From Closterium sp. NIES-65 (Eukaryota; Streptophyta; Zygnematophyceae; Desmidiales; Closteriaceae): a stretch of DNA of 64,000 nucleotides. The stretch lies in assembly GCA_948144175.1 (NCBI GenBank), contig CANXME010001985.1, forward strand, positions 434,001-498,000. The letters run 5' to 3'. Every line of letters starts with the position of its first letter. Position 1 is the first letter of the stretch. The position numbers were made by a program, and so were the translations under genes. Shown here one piece after another: positions 9,479 through 19,079 of this stretch. The notes below the pieces were generated by a model. The model did no database searches, was not told the DNA's origin, and saw only the letters and a list, made by a program, of their open reading frames with translations.

Positions 9479-12400
9479 TTATTTGGGTCCGACTCTTTCC
9501 AGTTTGTCTAGCGACTCAGCTGGTAACCACTCGAAGGTATCAGGGGACATGATTCCCCCAGCACAGAAAAAAGCACACTCTGGCTGCTTCTTCTCCCTGT
9601 TAGGGTCGCTGCATGTGACTGATGCTGGATCCTTCTCCACCCCTGTTGCTGCCACGATGCTGAGAGAGGGGATGGGGAAAAGGGAGAGCATTGGAATTAA
9701 AGAAGGGTTTGCCTATTCACTCCCGCTGCTTCTCTTCTTCTCCCTGTCAGGGTCGCTGCATGTGACTGATGCTGGATCCTTCTCCACCCCTGTTGCTGCC
9801 ACGATGCTGAGAGAGGGGATGGGGAAAAGGGAGAGCATTGGAATTAAAGAAGGGTTTGCCTATTCACTCCCGCTGCTTCTCTTCTTCTCCCTGTCAGGGT
9901 CGCTGCATGTGACTGATGCTGGATCCTTCGCCACCCCTGTTGCTGCCACAATGCTGCAACTAAAGGAGGAGGAGGGGGGGAAAGGGAAGCGATTCTTAAA
10001 AGTGGCAAAGGTTTTGCCTGTTGCTTTCTCTCCTTGCCACGGTCGCTGCATGTCTGATGCTGGGTCATTCTCCACCCCTGTTGCCGTCACGATGCTGCCA
10101 ATGAAGGGAGGGGGAGGGAAAGAGTTTGCCTGTTCACTACGGCTTCTTCCCTGCTTCTCCCTGCCCGGGTTGCTGCATGTGACTGATGCTGGGTCCTTTT
10201 ACACCCCTGTTGCTGCCACGATGCTGATGGGAGGGCCGCATGAGATGGGGTGACAAGGGAAGGGGAGGGGCAGGGTGACGGGGAAGGAGAGATGGGAGTG
10301 GAAGAGAAAGAAGGGTCTTCGTAGTCACTACGCTTGCTGCTTCTCCCTGCCACCATCGCTGCATGTGACTTGCGCCGGGTCTTGCGCCTTCTCAACCCCT
10401 CTTGCTGCCAAGAGGCTGGGTAGACCCACACACCCTTTCAGGCTCAGCCACGAGGAGCAGCAGAGCCTGAATGGGTGTCCCGGCAGTACTGCACCCAGTA
10501 CAGCATGCGCCCGTGCCACCACTCAACCACACAGACCCTACCACCCTCCCTCGCCTCCCTTCCCCTTGTTTCAAGCATAGCTGAGTGGGCCTGGAAACCC
10601 TTTCAGGCTCAGCCACGACGTCTTAATATGCGCCCATGCCACCGCCCCCATACCCCCCCCCACACACACACATTCATAACATACCGACCTTACAACTCTC
10701 CCTTTCTCCTTTGATACGCACAGTCTAGAGCATAGCTGGGCTGGCTTTGAGACCCTTTCAGGTTCAGCCATGACGTCTTGGTATTTCACCGAAAGAAGAG
10801 CCCAGCACAGCATGCGCCCGTGCCATGTGCATCACACACACGCCCTACTACTCTCCCTTGCTCCCCTCCCTCCCTTTGATACTCACGGTTTAGAGCACAG
10901 CTGGGCAGGCCGTGACACCTTCTCAGGTTCAGCCATGACATCTTGGTACTTCACGAGCAGCAGAGCCCAGTACAGCATGCGCCCGTGCCACGTGCAGGCG
11001 TGGTCTGCAAACCGATTCGCTGCCTCCACCATCTTTAGAACTGCCTTGTCATGCTGCTGCGCCCATATGATTGCCTCGTGCAGGTCTGAAAAACTGAAAC
11101 ACAGTGATTTCAAAGGGTTTTGAACGGTTTCAAGGGGATCAAAGGGGTATGTGGGAGGAAGTGAGGAAGAGGAGGGAGTGGGTTGAGCTGCCTCCACCAT
11201 TCTTAGCACCGCCTTGTCGTGCTGCTGCGCCAATATGATTGCCTCGTGTAGGTCTGAGAAGCTGAGGGTGGGGAGGGGAGCAAGGGATTGCAAAGTGGTT
11301 CAAAGCGGTACAAAGAGTTTACACAGGAGGAGGAGAAAGGAGGAATCGATTGGCTGCCTCCACCATCCTCAGCACCTCGTTGTGGTGCTTCTGTGCCCAG
11401 ATGATTGCCTCGTGCAGGTCTGAGAAGCTGGAAGAAGGGGTTCACAATGGTTGCAACGGGTTTCAAAGGGTTTCAGAGGGTTTCAAAGGGGTAAATTGGA
11501 GTGATGAGAGGAAGAGAGCTAGGAAGTTTGTTAGGCTGGGGATTCAGGAGGACGAAGGGTGAGTGGGAGTGTATCGCCTGACTTGAGACATCGAAAGCTG
11601 GACGGAGGGTCCAGAACTTTTGATTCAAGCGAATTGAGGTCGTTTTTGAGGCGCCTAAAAAACGACCTCAATGCAAACTGGACGGAGGGTCCAGAACTTT
11701 CGATTCAAGCGAAAGATAATACATGTCTACAATCATCGCAGGCTATAGTGGATTTTAAGCTGACACAAAAAAAACGATCTCACTTATAAGTGACTCTGAT
11801 ATAGGCAGCAATCATTGTCGGTTGACAGGCCAGAGACATGGGTGGCAACAACAAGGCAGTGACTCACGTTCGGGAGGTGGCGAGCCAGTGCACCCGATCC
11901 TGCAGCAGAGGCTCGTAAAACTGCAGCATGGGCGTGTGTTGCCTTATAATGAGCTGATTGGATCGCAGCACCCCACACGTGCGGCAACTGCCTCCCCCCC
12001 CATCTGCCACTATCTGATATTGGTGGGAAAGAGGGATACGACGAGTAAAGGGAAAGATGGGAGGAGTGGAGAACAGTGGAGGAAGGGAAAAAAGGTATGG
12101 GAGTGTGCTGCCTTGTGATGAGCTGATTGGATCGCAGCAACCCACACGTGCGACAACTGCCTCCCCCCCCATCTGCCACTATCTGATATTGGTGGGAAAG
12201 AGGGATACGACGAGTAAAGGGAAAGATGGGGGGAGTGGAGAACAGTGGAGGAAGGGAAAAAAGGTATGGGAGTGTGCTGCCTTGTGATGAGCTGATTGGA
12301 TCGCAGCACCCCACACGTGCGACAACTGCCTCCCCCCCCATCCGCCACTATCTGTCACCAGTGGGAGGCAGGAGATGAACAATGGGGAGAGTGCAAAAAT

Positions 12401-14091
12401 GGGAACGAGCGAAAAGCAAACGTGCACGCACCCCCACAGGCACCCATCTGGTACTAACGCATTGAACTGCAGGAAGTTCATCTTCCTGGCGAGGGAAGGC
12501 GCAATTTCCTACTCCACACGAGGGAAGGCGCAATTTCCCACTCCACACACAAACCCCCCAACCACCCCCCCAGCAGCACACCTGGTACTTGAACGCGTTG
12601 AACTGCTGGAAGATCATCTTCCGGCAAGGAGAGCGAGGTAGAAGGTAGAAGATACAAACACGCACACACACCCCACACGCACCCCCCCGCGCACCCCACA
12701 CACACACACCCACCTGGTCCCTGAACGCGTTGAACTGCTGGAAGTTCATTTTCCTGGCGAGGAGAGGCGCAAGTTCCTACCCCACCCCCCCAGCACCCAC
12801 CTGGTACTTGAACGCTTTGAACTGCTGAAAGTTCATCTTCCTGGCGAGGAGCGGTCGTAAGCTCGCACCCCATACTCACAACCCCTCTAACCCCCCCCCC
12901 CACACGCACCCACCCACCCACCTGGTACTTGAACGCGTTAAACTGCTGGAAATTCATCTTCCTGGCGAGCCGCACACCGTCCTTAACTATCCTCTTCACC
13001 ACATGGCCGCCCCGCCTTACCCCACGCGTTGACGGATGCGTTCACCCATCCATTCATACCCACTCACACCACAAGACACACCCCCAGCAACCCACCTGGT
13101 ACTTGAAAGCATTGAACTGCTGAAAGTTCATCTTCCTGGCGAGGAGAGGTCGCAAGCTTGCACCCCATACTCACAACCCCTCTAACCCCCCCCCCCCACA
13201 CGCACCCACCCACCCACCTGGTACTTGAACGCATTGAACTGCTGAAAGTTCATCTTCCTGGTGAGGAGAGGTCGCAAGCTCGCACCCCATACTCACAACC
13301 CCTCTAACCCCCCCCCCCACACGCACCCACCCACCCACCTGGTACTTGAACGCATTGAACTGCTGAAAGTTCATCTTCCTGGCGAGCTGCACGCCGTCCT
13401 TTACTATTCTTTTAACAACAGGTTGCTCCACCTTGGACCACGCGTTGATTCTTGCATCCATCAGGTGGGGCGCAGCGGGGGACATTAAATGCAGGCGGAT
13501 GCGCGGGTTGGCCCCCCAGTTGCCGGCTGGTAGAAGCTCGTAGTTGGTTGTTTTGCCTCTAAAGACCGCCCGTGATTCCTTCTTCTCCCACGGGATCTAA
13601 GAAGCCAGATGGTGGGGTGGAGAAGGATGGGTGGAAGGAGGAAAAGCAGGAAGAAAGAGGGTTGCTCCGCCTTGGACCACGCATTGATGCGAGCATCCAT
13701 CAGGTGGGGCGCGGCGGGGGACATGAGGTGCAGGCGGATGCGCGGGTTGGCCCCCCAGTTGCCACCTGAAAGGAGCTCGTACTTGGTGGTCTTGCCTCGA
13801 AAAACTGCCCGCGATTCCTTCTTCTCCCAGGGAATCTTGGGGGAATGGGGACGTTGGAAGGGAAGGAATGTGGGGTAGAAAGGGAAGGCATGAGAACGCA
13901 ACACACACAATAACACCACCCCCCTCGCAGACACACATTTTCTCATACCTGAGTGGAGAGATCAGGCGTGGAGGGCCCTGTGAGGTCAATCGTATCCGCG
14001 GAGAATCCGGTGCTCATAAAGGGCAGCCAGTCTCTAGCTGGCCGACTGACAACAAATCACCCCCAGTAAGAAAAGGAAGAGCAGGCGATGG

Positions 14092-14140
<49 letters not shown>

Positions 14141-14147
14141 CACGCAC

Positions 14148-14184
<37 letters not shown>

Positions 14185-16592
14185 ACCCGGGTGGTGAGGT
14201 CAGGCGCGTACGGTACGGCCCTGTGAGGTCAAGTTTTGAGGCGCCTCAGAAATGGCCACACACACACCACCTGGTGCTGAGGTCAAGCAGATGAGGCACA
14301 GGGATGTCGATGGTATCTGCTGTGAATCCCGTGCTCATGAAGGGCAGCCAGCCCCTGTTGGGCCGCAAGTCATGCAATAATGGAAGAAAACCCTCCCACC
14401 ACATGCATGCTTGCATTGCACACGCACCTGGGTTTTGAGGTCAGGCGTGTAGGGCCCTGTCAAGTCAAGTGGGTCGGGGACAGGGATGTCGATGGTATCT
14501 GCTGTGAATCCCGTGCTCATGAAGGGCAGCCAGCCCCTGTTGGGCCGCAAGTCACGCCAAAACACCCACCCCACCCCACCCACCCCATCCACCCCCATCC
14601 ACCTCCATCCACCCACATACGTTCGCACCTGAGTGGAGAGGTCCGGCGTGTACGGGCCTGTCAAGTCAAGCGGGTCGGGAACAGGGATGTCGATGGTATC
14701 TGCTGTGAATCCCGTGCTCATGAAGGGCAGCCCGCCCCTGTTGGGCCAGTGCGAGCTGTGGAACGACATGGGGTGGTCGCATGTGTTGAGGAAGAACTCG
14801 AGGCGGAGGGAGGAGAGACGGTACTGCGTCACAGCATCCTGCACAGAAGGTGGATAGGGGATTTGGTTGGAAACAAAGGAGAGGGAACGGCATGGGGTGG
14901 CCACATGTGTTGAGAAAAAGCTCCAGGCGGGGGGAGGAGAGGCGGAATTGGGTCAGTGCGTCCTGCCAGGTGGATGGATTGAACAAGGGTTAGGGGAAAA
15001 TGCAGGTAGAGGGGAAGGGCATGGGGTGGTGACATGTGACTGGTATGAGCTGGGGAAGACCATGGGGTGATCACACGCTCCTAGCCTTTGACTGGCGTTG
15101 ACTACCCTGCCTAGCACCCCTTGACTGGCGTTGACTAACCTGCCTAGCACCCCTTGACTGACGTTGACTCCCATGTGTAGCACCCTTCGACCTGTGTTGA
15201 CTCACCTGCAGCATCTTGACTGTTTGGAGAAACCTCCCAAGGCGGTAGTAACGGTTCCAAAAGCCACCGTAACGAAAGTACACTTTGCCGTCAATGACCT
15301 GCCATGAACAAATGACAGTAACAAAGTAACAGGTGCATCTTCATCTTCATCTTGGATTAATGGAATTAATCCATTAACCCCCCAGAAACGTATATTGTCA
15401 GAAAAAAACGCATGTTTACTCAATTTGTATAGAATATTGCAGAAGGAGGCATGCATTGACTTTGAAATGCCCCAAGCGGCTTTTGGGTCGACTCTGAAAG
15501 TCACCTACTTACTTTGATATGCCCGGAGCAGGACATGAGGTTTGGTGAAATGCTGATGAACTCGAGAGCCTCAGGCGTCACAAAGCCTCTGTGCCCCAGA
15601 CCAGCACTGATGTTCTGATGTGTGAGACACGAGTTAGCATGCGAAAGTATGCAATGCACAAGGGAATCATTGAACTGTTGATGAATTGGAGTGCCTCAGG
15701 CATGGCATGGTACGGTTTATGGCATGGCATGCATGGCAAGATACATGGCATGGAGAAAGCAGTCAGATGCACTCACAGCGATGGGTCGCCATGGCTCTAG
15801 ATACCGGTGAATAAGCTTCAAGTAATTCATTGCTCCTGGCTGCTTCAGAGCCTTTTTTAGCTCGGGAAACTCCGGTATGCGCCCTAAAAAGTCCTTCTCC
15901 ACCGAATTGAATACCCCCGGAGGCAATTCACATACTCTATGTCTTTTCTTAGCTCCTCCTCCCCCTACCTCCCCACCATCCCCACTTCCATCATCCCCTA
16001 GTGCCCCTATTTCTCCTTTTAGCTTCATAACTTCTATCCAAACGTCCAAACCTGCGAGTAGCCCCACTAGAGCCAGCCCCGTTACAAGCACAACGATGGC
16101 TGATCCTTGGTCTCTGTTTAAATGCGGACAGCAGGAGCAGACACGCCATCGGGATCTCCTCCCACCACCATCTCCACTCGCGATATTAGCAACCCCGCTC
16201 TTATGCAATAAGGGCTTCGTAACAGACGCTTTATTAGCTGCTCCAAGCGTACTGTATGAAGCTTTTCCGTCAGGAGAAGTGCTCTGGCTGCGAGCAGTCA
16301 TGGAGTCGGCATTTTCAGGGCTTCGAGGATTAGGGGAACGAGAATTGCGTTCAGCGTACGGATGTACATCAGGTTGTGCATTATGCGCGTCACGGATATG
16401 TCTATGACGCGGATGGCCATGGTCAATTTCGTCATTATCCGCAATCAACCGCTCGCTAGTGTCACATGTCAGCCCAGCGAGCTCAGCTGCGTCAGAAGCG
16501 GAAGCGTCTGGCCGGGACAATCCACCCCCCACCGTCGGATGTGGATGGGATCGACGGTGAGGACCTGCCACGAATTTCTTTCCAAACAACAT
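9479..16592 (-). CDS. GT90 (DUF821/CAP10) O-glycosyltransferase, 8 exons
   Basis: Predicted exons, all with AG/GT borders and consistent phase: 16592-15777, 15614-15513, 15298-15206, 14838-14629, 13596-13339, 12013-11868, 11093-10919, 9583-9479; about 634 residues. It resembles plant DUF821 rumi-like O-glucosyltransferases. Residues ~164-185 form one membrane anchor (type II, Golgi/ER lumenal enzyme expected). Family landmarks follow in order: [111 protein letters not shown], and a C-terminal CAFFC pair. The likely role is sugar transfer from a nucleotide sugar to secreted proteins or wall glycans; the substrate cannot be read. The start is the first ATG in frame (16592); a preceding exon cannot be excluded. 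The introns hold many partial exon copies, so alternative exon use is possible. Confidence 0.82.
9595..10420. repeat. 147-bp tandem array in the last GT90 intron
   Basis: The motif GGGTCGCTGCATGTGACTG recurs at 9603, 9750 and 9897 (exact 147-bp spacing), with degenerate copies near 10040, 10168 and 10365. On the gene strand each unit carries the sequence that lies just upstream of the final exon's acceptor (ATGCAG, then ACAGGGAGAAGAAG). The array therefore looks like serial duplication of the last intron's 3' end. Overlapping open frames here are by-products. Confidence 0.8.
10430..10830 (-). repeat. Partial copies of the 3' end of GT90 exon 7
   Basis: Three further copies of the exon-7 end (coding GVMAEPE-like VMAEPER or its frame variants) with the following GT lie near 10440, 10605 and 10760, downstream of the full exon at 10919-11093. 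The copy near 10760-10815 extends to YQDVMAEPE and the preceding [10 protein letters not shown]. Each keeps a potential donor. Confidence 0.7.
11188..11427 (-). repeat. Two partial copies of the start of GT90 exon 7
   Basis: Right ends at 11261 and 11427 each follow an AG acceptor and encode [18 protein letters not shown] starts like exon 7, but each loses similarity after about 28 codons and has no matching donor. They sit between exons 6 and 7 and are probably unused or alternative 5' exon pieces. Confidence 0.7.
11950..12355. repeat. 169-bp tandem repeat duplicating the GT90 exon 6 acceptor
   Basis: GAGCTGATTGGATCGCAGCA recurs at 11951, 12120 and 12289, exactly 169 bp apart. Each unit contains an acceptor plus the first part of exon 6 ([14 protein letters not shown]). 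Only the leftmost copy (11868-12013) continues to the FYEPLL...HWLA segment and a GTGAGT donor. The other acceptors are at 12182/12183 and 12351/12352. Confidence 0.85.
12440..13290 (-). repeat. Array of about seven extra copies of the 3' end of GT90 exon 5
   Basis: The exon-5 end (coding [12 protein letters not shown], then GTGGGTGGG) is repeated near 12450, 12583, 12716, 12801, 12922, 13099 and 13219, next to the full exon at 13339-13596. The copy at ~12920-13010 includes more exon ([15 protein letters not shown]). Spacing is irregular, 85-180 bp, with C-rich spacers. Most copies retain a GT donor. Confidence 0.8.
13657..13835 (-). repeat. Second copy of the front of GT90 exon 5
   Basis: An AG acceptor followed by [20 protein letters not shown] and onward to [13 protein letters not shown] is nearly identical in protein to the start of the full exon 5 but lacks its last third and a donor. 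It precedes the full exon in transcription order, so it is either skipped or spliced as an alternative front part. Confidence 0.75.
13949..14536 (-). repeat. Three partial copies of GT90 exon 4
   Basis: Segments 14428-14536, 14271-14354 and 13949-14033 each repeat the second half of exon 4 ([14 protein letters not shown] and neighbours). Each has an AG before and a GT after. Their lengths (109, 84 and 85 bp) differ, and only the 84-bp segment would keep the reading frame. Their protein copies are close, implying recent duplication. Confidence 0.72.
14093..14183. repeat. (CA)n microsatellite
   Basis: About 90 bp of almost pure CA dinucleotide with a few CG interruptions, inside a GT90 intron. 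Confidence 0.95.
14888..14967 (-). repeat. Partial copy of the front of GT90 exon 4
   Basis: AG followed by [20 protein letters not shown] copies the start of exon 4 ([20 protein letters not shown]) and sits just upstream of it in the preceding intron. No donor is evident after the similarity ends. Confidence 0.7.
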
Positions 16593-17448
16593 GTCGTTCC
16601 GCTCCGAAGTATGGCGGAAAAATGCGGCGTCCTTCACGGCGGGAAAAGCGCTAGAACGCCCGATCCTCGTAAGTAAAATTCAACCAGGTCGCTCAATTCA
16701 GGTTCATGTATCAAATTGGTATGCCGTGTCCTGTTTTCCGATCGTGAAAACCTTTACTGAGCTCAGTCACCAGGAGCGATCATCCATTCGCCTCACTGCT
16801 GGACATTCCCATCATAACTCAGGTTTCTTTCATTCGTCCTGTAGAACCATCATGTGCTGGATTTGACTCAAAAAAGGTTCTTTCTGGTTCTGCCGACAAT
16901 CTCAACACTGCTTGGCTGGTCGGTTTGGCCCTCGAGATCTCTCGAACTCACGAAAGCCCAATTCGCGAAATACTTTTTCGTTTAGAAAGAGCTGACGAAC
17001 CAGGATAGGGACACATTTGCTAGTTCCACGAAGGTTACGAGGTCATCACGAAGTTCGTTATGCGCATAAAACTTCGTTCGGCTGCGGTTATTGGGCCCGC
17101 AGCCACAGCGACCATCGAGCCTGCCCGATTGCAGCCCCATGAGGCTCCCGCTACTCGTCGTACCAAACCTAGAACCTGTAGGTCTGGGCAGACATCACGT
17201 TCCCCCGAACAAGCAGGCTACTTGCCCCATCAACTGGAGGTTCGGATTTCGAAGGCTTGTTTACGAGGAATCAGGATGCTCTGTGCGTTGTGCTGAGGGT
17301 GGGACTAAAACCGAATGCTGACTATAAGTCGCTGATGTTCGTCACTGCAAATGAAACCCGATTCGTTCGCCCGCTACCAGGTCGGACTTCGCTTCGGAAG
17401 ATTAGATGAGCGAAAAATAGAACCATTGGTAACAGAAACGATGGGCAT
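16593..17448. other. Upstream region of the GT90 gene, no gene seen
   Basis: Ordinary-composition DNA between the GT90 start and the gypsy insertion. It should hold the GT90 promoter and 5' UTR. The short frames present show no domain. Before the gypsy inserted, this stretch was continuous with 31681 onward. Confidence 0.5.
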
Positions 17449-17725
17449 TGTAAGGAATTTTCCCGAATTCCTTATCGGGGTTGACTGCTTCGCATACAAC
17501 CCGATTTTCGGAGTTCGCACGTTCGGCCGATTTCAACGCTGCCGAGGCTCCTCGCATCGCCTTCGGCATTCCCATCGCCAAACCTGCACCCAACCTCCCT
17601 CGTCCGAGGTTTCCTCCTAGCTAGACTAGTCCTACATTAGTCTGTGCATTCATTGTATTCGCAGTTGATTCAGTCACACCCTCGTTATTCGTTTACCTGC
17701 GCACTCTCTTTTACAACTCATAACA
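17449..17725 (+). repeat. 5' LTR of gypsy B
   Basis: 277 bp, TGTAAGGAATTT...CATAACA; followed by CC and the primer site. Confidence 0.95.
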
Positions 17726-17727
17726 CC

Positions 17728-17739
17728 TGGTATCAGAGC
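17728..17739 (+). promoter_or_regulatory. tRNA-iMet primer-binding site of gypsy B
   Basis: TGGTATCAGAGC, the exact 12-nt complement of the 3' end of plant initiator tRNA-Met, two bases inside the 5' LTR. Confidence 0.9.
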
Positions 17740-17920
17740 TACTTTCCTAGTTCACCCCGCTTTTCCGAGGGTAGTTTGGTGGCATAGGGTGTGGCTGGTT
17801 TAGTGACTACACGACGGTTGGCTGCAGGGATTGTTAATTCAATTCTGCTCGACTCTCATAGTTCGTGTTTTAGCTTGCCTGAAGGCCACGGAGACCCGAT
17901 TGCCCACCAGACGTAGCGCT

Positions 17921-18970
17921 ATGCACATGGATCAGGAGGCGGTCAACAGGATGATGGCGCAAGTGGCAGAAATGCAGGAGAGCATGAAGACATTAATGGC
18001 GGAAGTGACAACGCTGCGAGAGGAAAACGCCGAGCTACGCCAGACGCGAGGTGAAGCGCGTCAGGAGTCGCCTGTGGACGAAGGCGAGGGCAACAGTCAA
18101 GCGATGAGCAATCCACTGGATGCGCTCACACGTGACTTCGAAGAGGAGGACAGGCAGCGAGCGGCAACAGCACCAGTTGCAGTGACAAAGATCAAGATCA
18201 AGCCTGTTAATCCGCCCCCGTTTAATCCTACGGACAAGACGGTTACGGTAAAAGGGTGGCTGTTCGGGGTCGAAGTCTTTTTTACTGCAGCCGGAGTTAA
18301 TGACGACGCCACGCGTTTTAATTACGCAGTTTTGCTTCTTCGAGGTGTAGCACTTGAGTGGTGGCGCCGAACCTTGGAAACAGGGACGCCGACAGGTGTG
18401 ACACATGCGGCAGACGGGACCTCAACAGTGACTAATCAAGTGGCACAATCGATCTTCGGAGTGACCACAATACGCACGTGGAAGGAGTGGGGCGCAGCCT
18501 TACGAGGTCGCTTCGAGCACGTATCCGCCTCGGAGCAAGCTCGCATGAAGCTGCGTGCATGGTCGCAGATGGCTTCTGTCCAAGACTACACGGCGTCATT
18601 TATGAGCCTCGCCGACCAAGTCGATGACATGTCAGAAGCTGAACGGCTGGATAAATATATCAGCGGCTTCAAATATGAGATACAGTACGAGGTTCGCAGG
18701 GGCCGTCCGACGTCATTCCTTGCAGCAGTACAGTTGGCGGAGTCCACAGATGCGCTGATGCAGTACGCGAGAGCAGCTTCCCGGGAGGGAAACCGCTTTC
18801 GTGGCCAGACCCATCGGGCCACGATCAACGCCGTCCATACACCCGACCGCCCTCCTAAGGGACCGTGTTATCGGTGTGGGAAGACGGGTCACTATATGAA
18901 AGACTGCCACGAGAAAACGCCGCTGACGGGGAACGACAGGAAGGAGCAGGGAAATGGGAAGAGTCAGTAA
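17921..18970 (+). CDS. gag region of gypsy B
   Basis: Capsid-type gag of about 350 residues. It has an N-terminal coiled-coil stretch rich in Met, Glu and Leu, a retrotransposon gag core (WLFGVEVFF, RTWKEWGAALRGRFE, YEVRRGRP), and a C-terminal CCHC knuckle CYRCGKTGHYMKDC. Fossil part of copy B; the start is taken at the Met-rich MHMDQEAVN, although an upstream in-frame Met exists. Confidence 0.85.
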   Translation: MHMDQEAVNRMMAQVAEMQESMKTLMAEVTTLREENAELRQTRGEARQESPVDEGEGNSQAMSNPLDALTRDFEEEDRQRAATAPVAVTKIKIKPVNPPPFNPTDKTVTVKGWLFGVEVFFTAAGVNDDATRFNYAVLLLRGVALEWWRRTLETGTPTGVTHAADGTSTVTNQVAQSIFGVTTIRTWKEWGAALRGRFEHVSASEQARMKLRAWSQMASVQDYTASFMSLADQVDDMSEAERLDKYISGFKYEIQYEVRRGRPTSFLAAVQLAESTDALMQYARAASREGNRFRGQTHRATINAVHTPDRPPKGPCYRCGKTGHYMKDCHEKTPLTGNDRKEQGNGKSQ

Positions 18971-19079
18971 TTAGCGGGCCCTTTACTGACTGTGCTCCGT
19001 CGCCCGAACCCCACCATCCCCACCGAGTCGTGGTTCCGATTCATGCAATCGATCGCACTCGGTCGAATAACGGGGATAC

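Noticed and set aside
9595-10420. A CRISPR-like or satellite-gene array because of evenly spaced repeats and a 256-residue open frame.
   Set aside because: The host is eukaryotic, the units are 147 bp without spacer structure, and the sequence is explained by duplication of a GT90 intron end.
15717-15776. Extension of GT90 exon 1 past 15777 by open reading frame.
   Set aside because: A GTGAGT donor follows the ATCGCT codons at 15777 and family similarity resumes only in the exon at 15513-15614.
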